A DNA stretch of 64,000 nt from Rudaea sp. 3F27F6 (GTDB taxonomy: Bacteria > Pseudomonadota > Gammaproteobacteria > Xanthomonadales > Rhodanobacteraceae), in the NCBI RefSeq assembly GCF_005503555.1, contig NZ_SCNG01000002.1:930001-994000 (forward strand), in the 5' to 3' direction. This document shows positions 43,451 through 53,315 of the stretch, piece after piece (positions within the stretch are counted from its first letter, which is position 1; each line of letters opens with the position of its first letter). The notes beneath the pieces were generated by a model that saw only the letters and a list, made by a program, of their open reading frames with translations, was not told the DNA's origin and did not search any database. The position numbers and the translations under genes were made by a program.

Positions 43451-43987
43451 ATGTTCCGCATCATTCTGCGCTACGGTGTCCTCGCCGGCCTGATCGTCGG
43501 CGTTCCGATGCTCGTCCTGACCGTGACCCTGGACCACCATATGCCGGTCGCCTGGGGCATGGTCATCGGCTACACGACGATGCTGATCGCGTTCAGCCTG
43601 GTGTTCATCGCGATCAAGCGTCATCGCGACGGCGACCTCGGCGGCGTGATCCGTTTCTGGCCCGCGTTCGCCCTCGGCCTCGGCATCACCGTCGTCGCCA
43701 GCGTGTTCTACGTGTGCGCCTGGGAAGCGCTGCTCGCCACGACCCATATGGACTTCATCGGCGGCTATGCACAAACCTTGATCGAACAGAAGAAAGCCAG
43801 CGGCGTTTCAGGCGAAGCCCTGGCGAAATTCGTCGCCGAAATGGAGACCTTGAAAGCGCAGTACGCCAACCCGCTCTACCGCCTGCCGATGACGTTCACC
43901 GAAATCTTCCCGATCGGCGCGCTGGTTTCGTTGATCGCCGCGGCGCTATTGCGCAACCGCCGGTTCCTCGCGGTCCAGCGCACCTAG
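43451..43987 (+). CDS. DUF4199 membrane protein
   Basis: A 178-residue inner-membrane protein with four helices, matching the DUF4199 layout: GVLAGLIVGVPML, a second helix starting GYTTMLIAFSLVFIAIKR, GITVVASVFYVCAWE, a polar segment with the EQKKASGVSGEALAKF helix, then the last helix after FTEIFPIGALVSL. ATG at 43451. It probably works with the LuxR-type protein upstream. Function not established. Confidence 0.85.
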   Translation: MFRIILRYGVLAGLIVGVPMLVLTVTLDHHMPVAWGMVIGYTTMLIAFSLVFIAIKRHRDGDLGGVIRFWPAFALGLGITVVASVFYVCAWEALLATTHMDFIGGYAQTLIEQKKASGVSGEALAKFVAEMETLKAQYANPLYRLPMTFTEIFPIGALVSLIAAALLRNRRFLAVQRT

Positions 43988-44010
43988 TCGCGGGTTGCCG
44001 GTCGCGGACA

Positions 44011-44040
44011 AAAAAAGAGGCGCCCGCAGGCGCCTCTTTT
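44011..44040. terminator. Bidirectional terminator between the DUF4199 gene and rplI
   Basis: GAGGCGCC, loop CGCA, GGCGCCTC, flanked by an A run on the left and TTTT on the right, so it can stop both convergent transcripts. Confidence 0.92.
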
Positions 44041-44065
44041 CGACTCGGCAATGGCTGCCGACGAT

Positions 44066-44515
44066 TTACTCGTCGCCGGTGACCGTGACCTTGACCGTCG
44101 TGTGCACGTCGGCGTGCAGGTGGACATGGACTTCGAACTCGCCGGTGTGGCGGATCGAGCCTTCGCCCATGACGACTTCGCTCTTTTCCAGCGGATGGCC
44201 GGCGGCGCTGAACGCCTCGGCGATTTCGCGCGGACCGACCGAGCCGAACAGCTTGCCTTCGGGGCTCGCGTTCGCCTTGATCGTGATCGCGGCGCCTTCA
44301 AGCGCGGCCTTGCGCGTATCGGCAGCGGCGAGGATCGAGTTCGCCTTGGCCTCGTACTCCGAGCGGCGCTTCTCGAACTCGGCGACGTTCTTCTCGGTGG
44401 CCGGCACGGCCTTGCCCTGCGGCACGAGATAGTTGCGGCCGTAGCCCGGCTTGACCTTGACCTTGTCGCCAAGGCCGCCAAGGTTTTTCACTTTCTGCAA
44501 AAGGACCAATTCCAT
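44066..44515 (-). CDS. rplI: 50S ribosomal protein L9
   Basis: A 149-residue protein. N-terminal [19 protein letters not shown] and [16 protein letters not shown] are the L9 signature, followed by the long connecting helix and the C-terminal rRNA-binding domain. Normal length. It follows rpsR by about 100 bases on the same strand. Confidence 0.98.
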   Translation of the reverse strand: MELVLLQKVKNLGGLGDKVKVKPGYGRNYLVPQGKAVPATEKNVAEFEKRRSEYEAKANSILAAADTRKAALEGAAITIKANASPEGKLFGSVGPREIAEAFSAAGHPLEKSEVVMGEGSIRHTGEFEVHVHLHADVHTTVKVTVTGDE

Positions 44516-44615
44516 AATGTTCTCCGATTCGTTAGCGCCGGCACGGTGTCCGGCGCAGCAGGTGGTTGTTGTCCGAATTTGTCTCAAGCCCTCTCTACGC
44601 GAGAGGGCATGAGGA

Positions 44616-44840
44616 TCAATGCGCGTCGCTGTACGGCAGCAGGGCCAGATAGCGGGCGTGGTTGATCGCCGTGGTCAGCTGGCGCTGGTAGCGCGCCTTG
44701 GTGCCGGTGATGCGGCTCGGCACGATCTTGCCGGTTTCGGTGAGGTACTGACGCAAGGTGTTGAGATCCTTGTAGTCGATCAGCGTCACGCCTTCGGCGG
44801 TGAAACGGCAGTACTTCTTGCGACGGAAAAATTTCGACAT
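44616..44840 (-). CDS. rpsR: 30S ribosomal protein S18
   Basis: A 74-residue basic protein: [20 protein letters not shown], then [20 protein letters not shown] and the C-terminal [12 protein letters not shown]. It binds S6 on the 30S platform. Six bases after rpsF. Confidence 0.98.
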   Translation of the reverse strand: MSKFFRRKKYCRFTAEGVTLIDYKDLNTLRQYLTETGKIVPSRITGTKARYQRQLTTAINHARYLALLPYSDAH

Positions 44841-44846
44841 GGTGGC

Positions 44847-45311
44847 TTACTCCTGGGTCGGCTCGGCGGCGGGGGCGGCGGCAGCGGCGTTTTCACGCGG
44901 CGGACGCGGACGGCGCTGACGCGGCTCGTCGAAATCCTCACCGCCGAAACCGATGACTTCCTCGCCGTCGCGGCGGCGGCCACCCTTGTCGTCCTTGTTC
45001 TTGAGGATGAACGACTGCTCGGTGATCGCTTCGTCGCGGTGGATGATCAGATGACGCAGCACCGCGTCGTTGAAGCGGAAACCGGTCTGCAGTTCCTTGA
45101 TCACTTCCGGGCCGCACTCGATGTTGAACAGGACGTAGTGCGCCTTGGCCAGATTGTTGATCGGGTACGCGAGCTGACGGCGGCCCCAGTCTTCAAAGCG
45201 GTGGATCTTGCCCTGGCCGCCTTCGATCAGCGTCTTGTAGCGCTCGATCATCGCAGGCACCTGCTCGCTCTGGTCAGGGTGGACCAGAAACACAACTTCG
45301 TAATGACGCAT
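44847..45311 (-). CDS. rpsF: 30S ribosomal protein S6
   Basis: A 154-residue protein with the S6 fold ([40 protein letters not shown]). After about residue 105 it has a long charged tail ([19 protein letters not shown], then Pro/Ala-rich), longer than the E. coli tail. First gene of the rpsF-rpsR-rplI unit; GGAGAC upstream serves as the ribosome site. Its leader begins with a strong hairpin. Confidence 0.98.
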   Translation of the reverse strand: MRHYEVVFLVHPDQSEQVPAMIERYKTLIEGGQGKIHRFEDWGRRQLAYPINNLAKAHYVLFNIECGPEVIKELQTGFRFNDAVLRHLIIHRDEAITEQSFILKNKDDKGGRRRDGEEVIGFGGEDFDEPRQRRPRPPRENAAAAAPAAEPTQE

Positions 45312-45396
45312 ATTGTCTCCTTGTGGGTATCGCGCGAAGGGATTTCCGCTGCGACAGCCTCCCGACGATTTCGCTTGGAATCACGGTGAGGCAAGG

Positions 45397-45423
45397 CTCC
45401 GCCGGCGCAAGGGCCGTGCGGAG
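45397..45423 (-). ncRNA. 5'-leader hairpin of the rpsF operon, candidate autoregulatory site
   Basis: On the minus strand a 10-bp stem (CTCCGC-A-CGGC with complement, one bulged A) and a 6-base loop start within a few bases of the predicted +1. S6:S18 leaders regulate this operon in many bacteria. I cannot confirm the S6:S18 consensus by eye. Confidence 0.45.
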
Positions 45424-45431
45424 AACCGCGA

Positions 45432-45460
45432 ATTGTAGGGGAATCAGGGTTTTGGCGCAA
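45432..45460 (-). promoter_or_regulatory. Promoter of the rpsF-rpsR-rplI operon
   Basis: Minus strand TTGCGC (45455-45460), 17-bp spacer, TACAAT (45432-45437). It lies at the end of the upstream membrane-protein gene. Confidence 0.55.
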
Positions 45461-46244
45461 CTTCGCCGGCGGAATCGGCTTTTGCCGGCTCCGCTTTGGC
45501 CGCGTCCGTCTTGGCTGCCGGCCGCACCGGCTGGATGCGCATGATGTTGTTGGTCGGCAGGATCAGCGACTGTTTCGCTGCCGCATCGTAGACGAAGACG
45601 TAGTTCGACACCGCGCCGAGGTAAGTCCAGGTCGGCGATTTCGACGCCGCGAGATCGGCCTCGCTGCCGTTCAGCCGGATTCTCACCTGCTCCGCCTCGC
45701 CGTTGCGGACCCGCTCGGCCTGATAGCCCGCGTAGATCGCAACGAAATTCCAGCCGTAGACCACGATAACGAAGAAGTAGGCGGCCTGGTGAATCCACAA
45801 CCGATCGCCGAATTCGGCGTTCCACTTGAACCAACGCCGACGCCAGCGCTGTTGCCAGCCGGATCCACCGCCCTCATGCGCGCGCTCAAGGGCAAGCCGA
45901 TACCGGCGCCGCGAACGGACATTTATCCAATCGAACAGCCAGATCAGCGGGAACGTCGTCAGCACGAGCACCAGGGCGATCGGATGCTGAATCCCGGCAG
46001 TCAGAAAATCGCTGATCTGCGACAGGCTCAACACCGGGATCTGGAACTTCCCGTAGAAGCGGTAGTTGTAGAAGATGCCCGCCATCGCGACGAGCAAATA
46101 GGCCACCGTGATGCCGAACGCCGGCTCGCGCTTGATTACTTTGAGCAGATGCGGAAGCAGACTGTGCAGCGCCGAGTCGGATGCCGGGTTGTCCACGCGC
46201 TGCGCTGCCGGCGCGACCGCCGTGCTCGTATCCGATTCCGTCAC
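45444..46244 (-). CDS. Hypothetical membrane protein
   Basis: A 266-residue protein with three likely membrane helices (about residues 43-62, 82-105 and 152-175), a basic tryptophan-rich cytoplasmic loop (GWQQRWRRRWFKWN) between the second and third, and a periplasmic beta-like region after the third (TWTYLGAVSNYVFVYDAAA). The last 30 residues are Ala/Lys/Pro repeats. It overlaps the rpsF promoter. Family not recognised. Being between rpsF and the Fe-S carrier gives no clear functional hint. Confidence 0.75.
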   Translation of the reverse strand: MTESDTSTAVAPAAQRVDNPASDSALHSLLPHLLKVIKREPAFGITVAYLLVAMAGIFYNYRFYGKFQIPVLSLSQISDFLTAGIQHPIALVLVLTTFPLIWLFDWINVRSRRRYRLALERAHEGGGSGWQQRWRRRWFKWNAEFGDRLWIHQAAYFFVIVVYGWNFVAIYAGYQAERVRNGEAEQVRIRLNGSEADLAASKSPTWTYLGAVSNYVFVYDAAAKQSLILPTNNIMRIQPVRPAAKTDAAKAEPAKADSAGEVAPKP

Positions 46245-46332
46245 GATGCCCTACCCCGTTGCCCTAGCGCCGCAGTATCCGCGGCGACGCCCGTTTCGTC
46301 CAGATTGCCGCGCCGCGGCCGGGTAAACTGCC

Positions 46333-46659
46333 TCAGCTGACGGTGAAACTCTCACCGCAGCCGCACTCACCGGTCGAATTCGGGTTGCGGAAGACGAAGG
46401 CGGAATTCAGGCCCTGGCGGGCGAAATCGATCTCGGTGCCGTCGACGAGCGCGGCGCTCTTGTCATCGATGACGAGCTTGACCCCGTCCCGTTCGATCAC
46501 CTGGTCGTTGGCCGCGACGCGATCGGCGATATCGACCACGTAGGCATAACCCGAACATCCGGTCTTGCGCACACCGAAACGCACCCCTGCCGCCTGTGGA
46601 TTGGCGCTGAGGAACTGCTGCATGCGCGTGCGCGCGGCGCTGGTGAGTTGGATGTTCAT
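46333..46659 (-). CDS. A-type iron-sulfur carrier (ErpA/IscA/SufA family)
   Basis: A 108-residue protein carrying the three Fe-S ligands of the family: Cys in RKTGCSGYAYVV and the pair in GECGCGESF near the C terminus. It delivers clusters to target proteins. No isc or suf genes are adjacent, so a stand-alone ErpA- or IscA-like role is likely, but the subtype cannot be fixed by eye. Divergent from asnS. Confidence 0.93.
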   Translation of the reverse strand: MNIQLTSAARTRMQQFLSANPQAAGVRFGVRKTGCSGYAYVVDIADRVAANDQVIERDGVKLVIDDKSAALVDGTEIDFARQGLNSAFVFRNPNSTGECGCGESFTVS

Positions 46660-46759
46660 GGGCCTTTGATTCTATCATGCGCGCCTTGCTCTTCCACCGA
46701 GCAAAAAACAACTGCGCCCACGCCTCAAGATGTGGGCAAAACCTAGGGAGTTTCAAGGC

Positions 46760-48160
<1,401 letters not shown>

Positions 48161-48200
48161 GGTTGCGCACGCAACGCGTGCGAAAACTGGTGCAGATCAA

Positions 48201-48225
48201 ACCCCCGGCATGTCCGGGGGTTTTT
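48201..48225 (+). terminator. Intrinsic terminator of asnS
   Basis: ACCCCCGG, loop CATGT, CCGGGGGT and a T run, 40 bases after the asnS stop. Confidence 0.92.
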
Positions 48226-48616
48226 GTATGCGCTCGTCGCGCAGACATGCCGCCGTCGTGATCGCGTCGTCGCGCATTCCCTCGACCAACGCGCAGCACG
48301 TCGATGCCGGCATCGAGCGCACCGGCGAATTCGTCGAGATGAAAATCCGAACGTCGTTCCGATCATGAAGGACCGGCTTCGCAGATAAGCCCACATTCGC
48401 CGACATGCACACGCGCAAGCCGCCGCATGTCCGGAACCGTCACCGCAGCACGTACTTAGCTTCCACGCCGGAACGCATCGGTCGCGCGATCGCTTCGCGA
48501 TGCCGCTTCAACGACGCATCGATTCCGGCGCGACGGCGCAGCGACTTCGATCCGAATCGAAACTCCGATCGGGTCGGCGCCGAAAGGACTAACCATCAGT
48601 GTCTCCAGAGGATCTT
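48226..48616. other. Intergenic stretch before the ASH-repeat protein gene
   Basis: About 390 bases with no gene I can support. It has a small TTCGAT/ATCGAA hairpin at 48546-48561 and an AGAGGA ribosome site at its end. No promoter like the GTTACC tandem type is present. Confidence 0.45.
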
Positions 48617-50347
48617 ATGTCAGCGAAGTCGTTCTTCCACGTGCCGATGCGATCGCCGAAATGGCTGCTCGGCTTTATCGCCCTCGGCCTTCTTTTGTCG
48701 ACCTTCTGCATGGCGACGACGGCGCGAGCCGCTCCCGGAGACTTCGCCGTGTCGTCTACCACGCTCGATTTCGGCAATGTGGGGGTCGGTACGAGCGCCA
48801 AGCTCGCCGTGACCATCACCAACGTGTCGCAGGTTGCGCAGATACCGGCCCTGGCCGGCGGCGGCCTCTCTGACAAGACGTATTTCGACGCGAACCAGAC
48901 CTGCGGGGGACGCACGCTCCAGCCCGGTGAAAGTTGCATACTCAACTACATCTTTCATCCCGGCACGCTCGGTGCGCGCTCAAACGGCACATCGTTCAAT
49001 ATCGGCAGCACCAGCTACACGGTCAGTCTGTCGGGCATCGGCATTCTACCGTTGACCGTATCGCCGACGGCGCTCGATTTCGGCAATGTCATGGTCGGTA
49101 CGAGCACAAGCCTCAATGTGATCATCAAGAATGTGTCGAATGCCGTGCAGACTCCGACCTATGGCGGCGGCGGCGTCTTCGATACGGCTAATTTCGGCGG
49201 AGTACAAAATTGTGTGGGCAAAGCACTGCAGCCCGGCGACAGTTGCGTCTTCACCTATACCTTCCATCCCGCTGCGGTCGGGGCCAAATCGGACCACACT
49301 GCGATCAGCATCGACGGCACCACCTATCCGAACAGCACCAGCTACTCGATCACCTTATTCGGCACCGGCATCGGCACGGCGAAATACAGCGTCGGCGGTA
49401 CGCTCAACGGACTGGTCGGCAGCGGCCTCGTGCTGAACCTGAACTCCGGCGTGCAGACCTTGCCGATTGTGGCCAACGGCAAATTCGCTTTCCCGACCGC
49501 GCTCGCCGACGGCTCCGCCTACGCGGTCAGTGTCAACACACAGCCGTCCGCCCCGGCGCAAGTCTGCTCGGTGACCAACGGCGCCGGCAATCTGAATGGC
49601 GCCGACGTTACCGGCATCGTGGTCGAATGCGCGCCGCCGACCGTCAACGGCGTCTGCGGCAGCGACAACGGCAGCACGCTCTCGGTCACGCCGACTCATC
49701 TGTGCAGCGCGGGCACGCCGAGCGCGGTGAGCGGCTCGGGCCCGTGGAACTGGAGCTGCGCGGGCGACCACGGCGGCAGCACGGCGACGTGCTCGGCCAA
49801 TGCGAGCGCCGGCAAGCTGCAACTGTCCGGCAACGGCAATGCGATCGGCAACGGCGCCGCCACACCGAACGTGAGCAACGGCACCGACTTCGGCCATATC
49901 CAAGCCGGCGCGCAGGCGGCGCATAGCTTCTCGATCGGCAACATCGCGAGCGTCAGCCCGGCCGCGACCGGCAAGCCGCAAGCGTCGACGGATAATCTCG
50001 CTCCTCAGGCCGCGGGCGATCTCGTCGTTTCGAGTATCAGCAGCGACAATGCGGCCTTTGTCATCGGCAGTGTACCGGGCACGATCGCGCGCGGTGCCAA
50101 CGCGGCGTTCACGCTGAGCTATCAGCCAGCCGCGATCGGCGCGCACAACGCAACGATCACGATCCGCAGCAACGATCCTTCGGCGCCGAGCTTCACCTTC
50201 GCGGTGACGGGCCAGTCAATCGCGGCGCCACCGGTCACACCTGCCGCACCGGCGCCAGCACTCTCCCTCTGGGCGCTTTTCTTGCTCGCGGGCATGCTCG
50301 GTTTCGCGGCTTGGTTGGGACTGCGGAAAATCGGCACGGCACCGTAA
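48617..50347 (+). CDS. Exported ASH-repeat protein with IPTL-like sorting tail
   Basis: A 576-residue exported protein. Signal peptide to about residue 38. Two N-terminal ASPM-SPD-2-Hydin-like repeats carry the mark TTLDFGNVGVGTSAKL and TALDFGNVMVGTSTSL, each followed by a Cys pair (QTCGGRTLQPGESC, QNCVGKALQPGDSC) that may form a disulfide. A third, divergent repeat (TDFGHIQAGAQAAHSF) precedes the tail. The C terminus has PALSLWALFLLAGML and LGLRK, an IPTL-CTERM variant. Clear AGAGGA site 4 bases before the ATG. Confidence 0.82.
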   Translation: MSAKSFFHVPMRSPKWLLGFIALGLLLSTFCMATTARAAPGDFAVSSTTLDFGNVGVGTSAKLAVTITNVSQVAQIPALAGGGLSDKTYFDANQTCGGRTLQPGESCILNYIFHPGTLGARSNGTSFNIGSTSYTVSLSGIGILPLTVSPTALDFGNVMVGTSTSLNVIIKNVSNAVQTPTYGGGGVFDTANFGGVQNCVGKALQPGDSCVFTYTFHPAAVGAKSDHTAISIDGTTYPNSTSYSITLFGTGIGTAKYSVGGTLNGLVGSGLVLNLNSGVQTLPIVANGKFAFPTALADGSAYAVSVNTQPSAPAQVCSVTNGAGNLNGADVTGIVVECAPPTVNGVCGSDNGSTLSVTPTHLCSAGTPSAVSGSGPWNWSCAGDHGGSTATCSANASAGKLQLSGNGNAIGNGAATPNVSNGTDFGHIQAGAQAAHSFSIGNIASVSPAATGKPQASTDNLAPQAAGDLVVSSISSDNAAFVIGSVPGTIARGANAAFTLSYQPAAIGAHNATITIRSNDPSAPSFTFAVTGQSIAAPPVTPAAPAPALSLWALFLLAGMLGFAAWLGLRKIGTAP

Positions 50348-50485
50348 ACGATCTTCTCGATGCCGCAGCGACGGAACTTTCGCCGCTGCGGCATCGCTTC
50401 GTGCAACGCCGATTTCCCCACGCACTCTGCATTCTTCGATTGCGACAGTTCCGCGAAAGCGGAAATGCCGAATAGAATGCGGCAC

Positions 50486-51409
50486 ATGACAACAAACATC
50501 GTTTCGATCAAAGGCGTCAGCAAAACCTACAAGGGCGGACTGCAGGCGCTCAAGTCGGTCGATCTCGACATCCGCCGCGGCGAGATCTTCGCCCTGCTCG
50601 GGCCGAACGGCGCCGGCAAGACCACCCTGATCAGTATCGTCTGCGGCATCGTCAACCCGACCACGGGCACGATCACCGCTGACGGCCACGACATCGCGCG
50701 CGAGTATCGCGCGGCGCGCAAGAAAATCGGGCTCGTGCCGCAGGAGCTGCACACCGATGCCTTCGAGAGCGTGATCGCCACCGTGAGCTTCAGCCGCGGC
50801 CTGTTCGGCCATGCGCCGAATTCTGCGCACATCGAAAAAGTGCTGCGCGACCTGTCGCTCTGGGAAAAGCGCGACGCCAAGGTGATGACCTTGTCGGGCG
50901 GCATGAAGCGCCGCGTGCTGATCGCCAAGGCGCTCGCGCACGAACCGAACATCCTATTTCTCGACGAGCCGACCGCGGGCGTCGACGTCGAGCTGCGCCA
51001 CGACATGTGGCAGATGGTGCGGCGCCTGCGCGAGAACGGCACGACGATCATCCTGACCACGCACTATATCGAAGAAGCCGAGGACATGGCCGATCGCATC
51101 GGCGTGATCCGCAAGGGCGAGCTGATCCTCGTCGAAGACAAGGCCGTGCTTATGCGCAAGCTCGGCAAGAAGCAGCTAACGCTACAACTGCAGACGCCGC
51201 TGCGGCAGATTCCCGCAGAGCTGGCCGCACTGCCGCTCGAGCTGTCGGCCGACGGCAGCGCACTGACCTACACCTTCGACACGCAGCGCGACGAGACCGG
51301 CATCGCCGAACTGCTGCGCTGCCTTGCCGCGCACGGCATCGATTTCAAAGACCTGCATTCGAGCCAGTCTTCGCTCGAAGACATTTTCGTCAGTCTGCTG
51401 CGGAGCTGA
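50486..51409 (+). CDS. ABC exporter ATP-binding protein (ABC-2 type)
   Basis: A 307-residue ATPase: Walker [11 protein letters not shown], signature LSGGMKRR, Walker [14 protein letters not shown]-loop LTTHY. The C-terminal extension after residue 225 is typical of DrrA/NatA-type exporters. It precedes its permease by 3 bases. Start at MTTNIV (50486); further upstream the frame is not coding-like. The substrate is unknown; drugs or lipids/polysaccharides are typical. Confidence 0.95.
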   Translation: MTTNIVSIKGVSKTYKGGLQALKSVDLDIRRGEIFALLGPNGAGKTTLISIVCGIVNPTTGTITADGHDIAREYRAARKKIGLVPQELHTDAFESVIATVSFSRGLFGHAPNSAHIEKVLRDLSLWEKRDAKVMTLSGGMKRRVLIAKALAHEPNILFLDEPTAGVDVELRHDMWQMVRRLRENGTTIILTTHYIEEAEDMADRIGVIRKGELILVEDKAVLMRKLGKKQLTLQLQTPLRQIPAELAALPLELSADGSALTYTFDTQRDETGIAELLRCLAAHGIDFKDLHSSQSSLEDIFVSLLRS

Positions 51410-51412
51410 ACC

Positions 51413-52174
51413 ATGAATTTCTATGCAATCCGCGCGATCTACAAATTCGAGATGGCGCGCACTTTCCGCACGCTGATGGAATCGCTGCTCTCGCCGGTGC
51501 TGTCGACCTCGCTCTACTTCATCGTGTTCGGCGCGGCGATCGGCGCACGCGTCGGCAACGTCGACGGCGTCGACTACGCCGCCTTCATCATTCCCGGCCT
51601 GCTCATGCTGCCGCTGCTCAACGAAAGCATCTCGAATGCCGCGTTCGGCATCTATATGCCGAAGTGGGCCGGTACGATCTTCGAGCTGCTCTCGGCGCCG
51701 GTCTCGGCGTTCGAGGCGGTGATCGGCTACGTCGGCGCCGCGGCGACCAAGTCGCTGATGCTCGGCGTGTTGATCCTGGTCACCGCACGCTTCTTCGTGC
51801 CGTACCACATCGAGCATCCGTTCTGGATGGTCGCGTTCCTCAGCCTCACCGCAATCAGCTTCAGCCTGTTCGGTTTCATCATCGGCCTCTGGGCCGACAG
51901 CTTCCAGCGTCTGCAAATCGTGCCGATGTTGATCATGACGCCGCTCACCTTCCTCGGCGGCGCGTTCTACTCGATCACGATGCTGCCGCCGCTGTGGCAG
52001 AAGATCAGCCTGTTCAACCCGATCGTCTATCTGATTTCGGGCATGCGCTGGAGTTTCTACGGCAAGGCCGACGTCGACGTCGCGGTCAGCGTCGCCGCGA
52101 TCCTCGGCTTTCTCGCACTCTGCCTCGCCATCATCGGCTGGATCTTCAAGACCGGGTACAAACTACGCAACTGA
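51413..52174 (+). CDS. ABC-2 type permease
   Basis: A 253-residue membrane protein with six helices, the ABC-2 membrane fold: an N-terminal amphipathic helix ([20 protein letters not shown]), [15 protein letters not shown], and the late [17 protein letters not shown] signature. It is the partner of the ATPase just upstream. Confidence 0.95.
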   Translation: MNFYAIRAIYKFEMARTFRTLMESLLSPVLSTSLYFIVFGAAIGARVGNVDGVDYAAFIIPGLLMLPLLNESISNAAFGIYMPKWAGTIFELLSAPVSAFEAVIGYVGAAATKSLMLGVLILVTARFFVPYHIEHPFWMVAFLSLTAISFSLFGFIIGLWADSFQRLQIVPMLIMTPLTFLGGAFYSITMLPPLWQKISLFNPIVYLISGMRWSFYGKADVDVAVSVAAILGFLALCLAIIGWIFKTGYKLRN

Positions 52175-52436
52175 GCGGGATTTTCTTTTCGACGGTCGCC
52201 GAAAAATTCCGCTCGTACGGGCATCGCCCGGGCGTGCCTGTCGTGCGATTCCACAGCAGGGTTGCCGGCCAATGCGAAATACGTCACTGCCCGGCCAATC
52301 ATTTAAGAAGGACCTAATTCGCCCTTTCTATACTGCCGGCGGTTTGCGCGCGTGATTCGGAAAACGCGAACCGAGCAGTGTTTCGACAGTACCACCGTAG
52401 TCCAGACGTATGCCATTCAACTTTATGGAGATGAAG
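52175..52436. other. Gap before the Cys-rich peptide gene
   Basis: About 260 bases without a convincing gene. It is moderately A/T-rich in the second half (TATACT at 52329 could be a -10) and ends in GGAG, the ribosome site of the next gene. Confidence 0.4.
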
Positions 52437-52634
52437 ATGAGCATGAGACTGAAGGTGTTGTGCGCTCTATTTTTCGGAATCGGATTCGGCGTTTCGGCAA
52501 GCGCAATCCAGAAGCCGCCGCCGGATCCCTGCGTGCAGGCCTGCCTGCATACATATTGCGAACAGACCCATCAAAGCGGACAGTGCGTGTATCCGGCACA
52601 GGTGCTGCTGGCTTGCCAGGTTCAGTGCAACTGA
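52437..52634 (+). CDS. Small exported six-cysteine peptide
   Basis: A 65-residue protein. The N-terminal signal peptide (MSMRLKVLCALFFGIGFG, ending near ASA) leaves a mature peptide of about 42 residues, IQKPPPDPC onward, with six Cys: DPC, QAC, TYC, GQC, LAC, VQC. The even number suggests three disulfides. GGAG lies 6 bases before the ATG at 52437; earlier in-frame ATGs lack a site. It stands alone between the ABC exporter and a MarR gene. No family recognised. Confidence 0.7.
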   Translation: MSMRLKVLCALFFGIGFGVSASAIQKPPPDPCVQACLHTYCEQTHQSGQCVYPAQVLLACQVQCN

Positions 52635-52757
52635 CGACGGCATCTCTGCGCTTCGCCATCGCGGCGAAGCGCAGGAATCATCTTGCTTCACAGGTATCTT
52701 TTGTGCGCCCTGCAACGGCCAAAAGACCGGCGCCCATTAGCGGCACCGCGCAATCCC

Positions 52758-53240
52758 TCAAGACTTGCCCGAACCCGCCGCAGCCGCGCTGATCGTCGCT
52801 TGAATCTCGTTTAGTTTCTTCAGCGTCTCGTCGCCGAGCGCGTCGCGCAGTTCGTCCTGCACGCGCTCCCAGTGCGGCAGCGCGCGCGCGACCGCGGCCG
52901 TGCCCGCGCGCGTGAGCCGTGTCAGGCTCGTGCGTCGGTCCGGCCCCGGCGCCTGTTCGATGAAACCCTCGCGTTCGAGCAAGGCCAAGTTGCGCGTCAG
53001 CGTCGTGCGGTCGAGTTCCTGGTCTTCGGCGAGCGCGCCGACGCCGGTCGGCCCGATGCGCTCGATCGCGCGCAGCAGACAGAACTGAGTGATCTTGATA
53101 TCCGCCGGCGCGAGCGCGTCGTCATAGATCTGGCTGACCGTGCGCGACATGCGCCGCAGATTGATGCAGACGCATTCGGTGCGCCGCTTCGCTGCCGCGA
53201 AGGACGCCTTGGAGGATTTTTCTTTCATCGATCTTGCCAT
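52758..53240 (-). CDS. MarR-family regulator
   Basis: A 160-residue winged-helix regulator: IKITQFCLLRAIERIGPTGV, then DRTTLTRNLALLEREGFIEQ and the wing GPDRRTSLTRLT. Before the DNA-binding domain it has a Cys pair, ECVCINLRR, and another Cys at ITQFC, so a thiol-based sensor is possible. Divergent from an MFS gene across an A/T-rich region with a direct repeat, the usual layout for autoregulation and control of an efflux gene. Confidence 0.9.
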   Translation of the reverse strand: MARSMKEKSSKASFAAAKRRTECVCINLRRMSRTVSQIYDDALAPADIKITQFCLLRAIERIGPTGVGALAEDQELDRTTLTRNLALLEREGFIEQAPGPDRRTSLTRLTRAGTAAVARALPHWERVQDELRDALGDETLKKLNEIQATISAAAAGSGKS

Positions 53241-53255
53241 CGGAAAATTAGGTGC

Positions 53256-53275
53256 ATATACTCATATTATATACT
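53256..53275. promoter_or_regulatory. A/T-rich direct repeat between marR and the MFS gene
   Basis: ATATACT occurs at 53256-53262 and 53269-53275, 13 bp apart, in the most A/T-rich stretch of the neighbourhood. Likely promoter or operator for one or both divergent genes. Confidence 0.45.
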
Positions 53276-53315
53276 TTTCATCATGCGGCGGCACCGATCC
53301 GCCAACGGAACCTGC

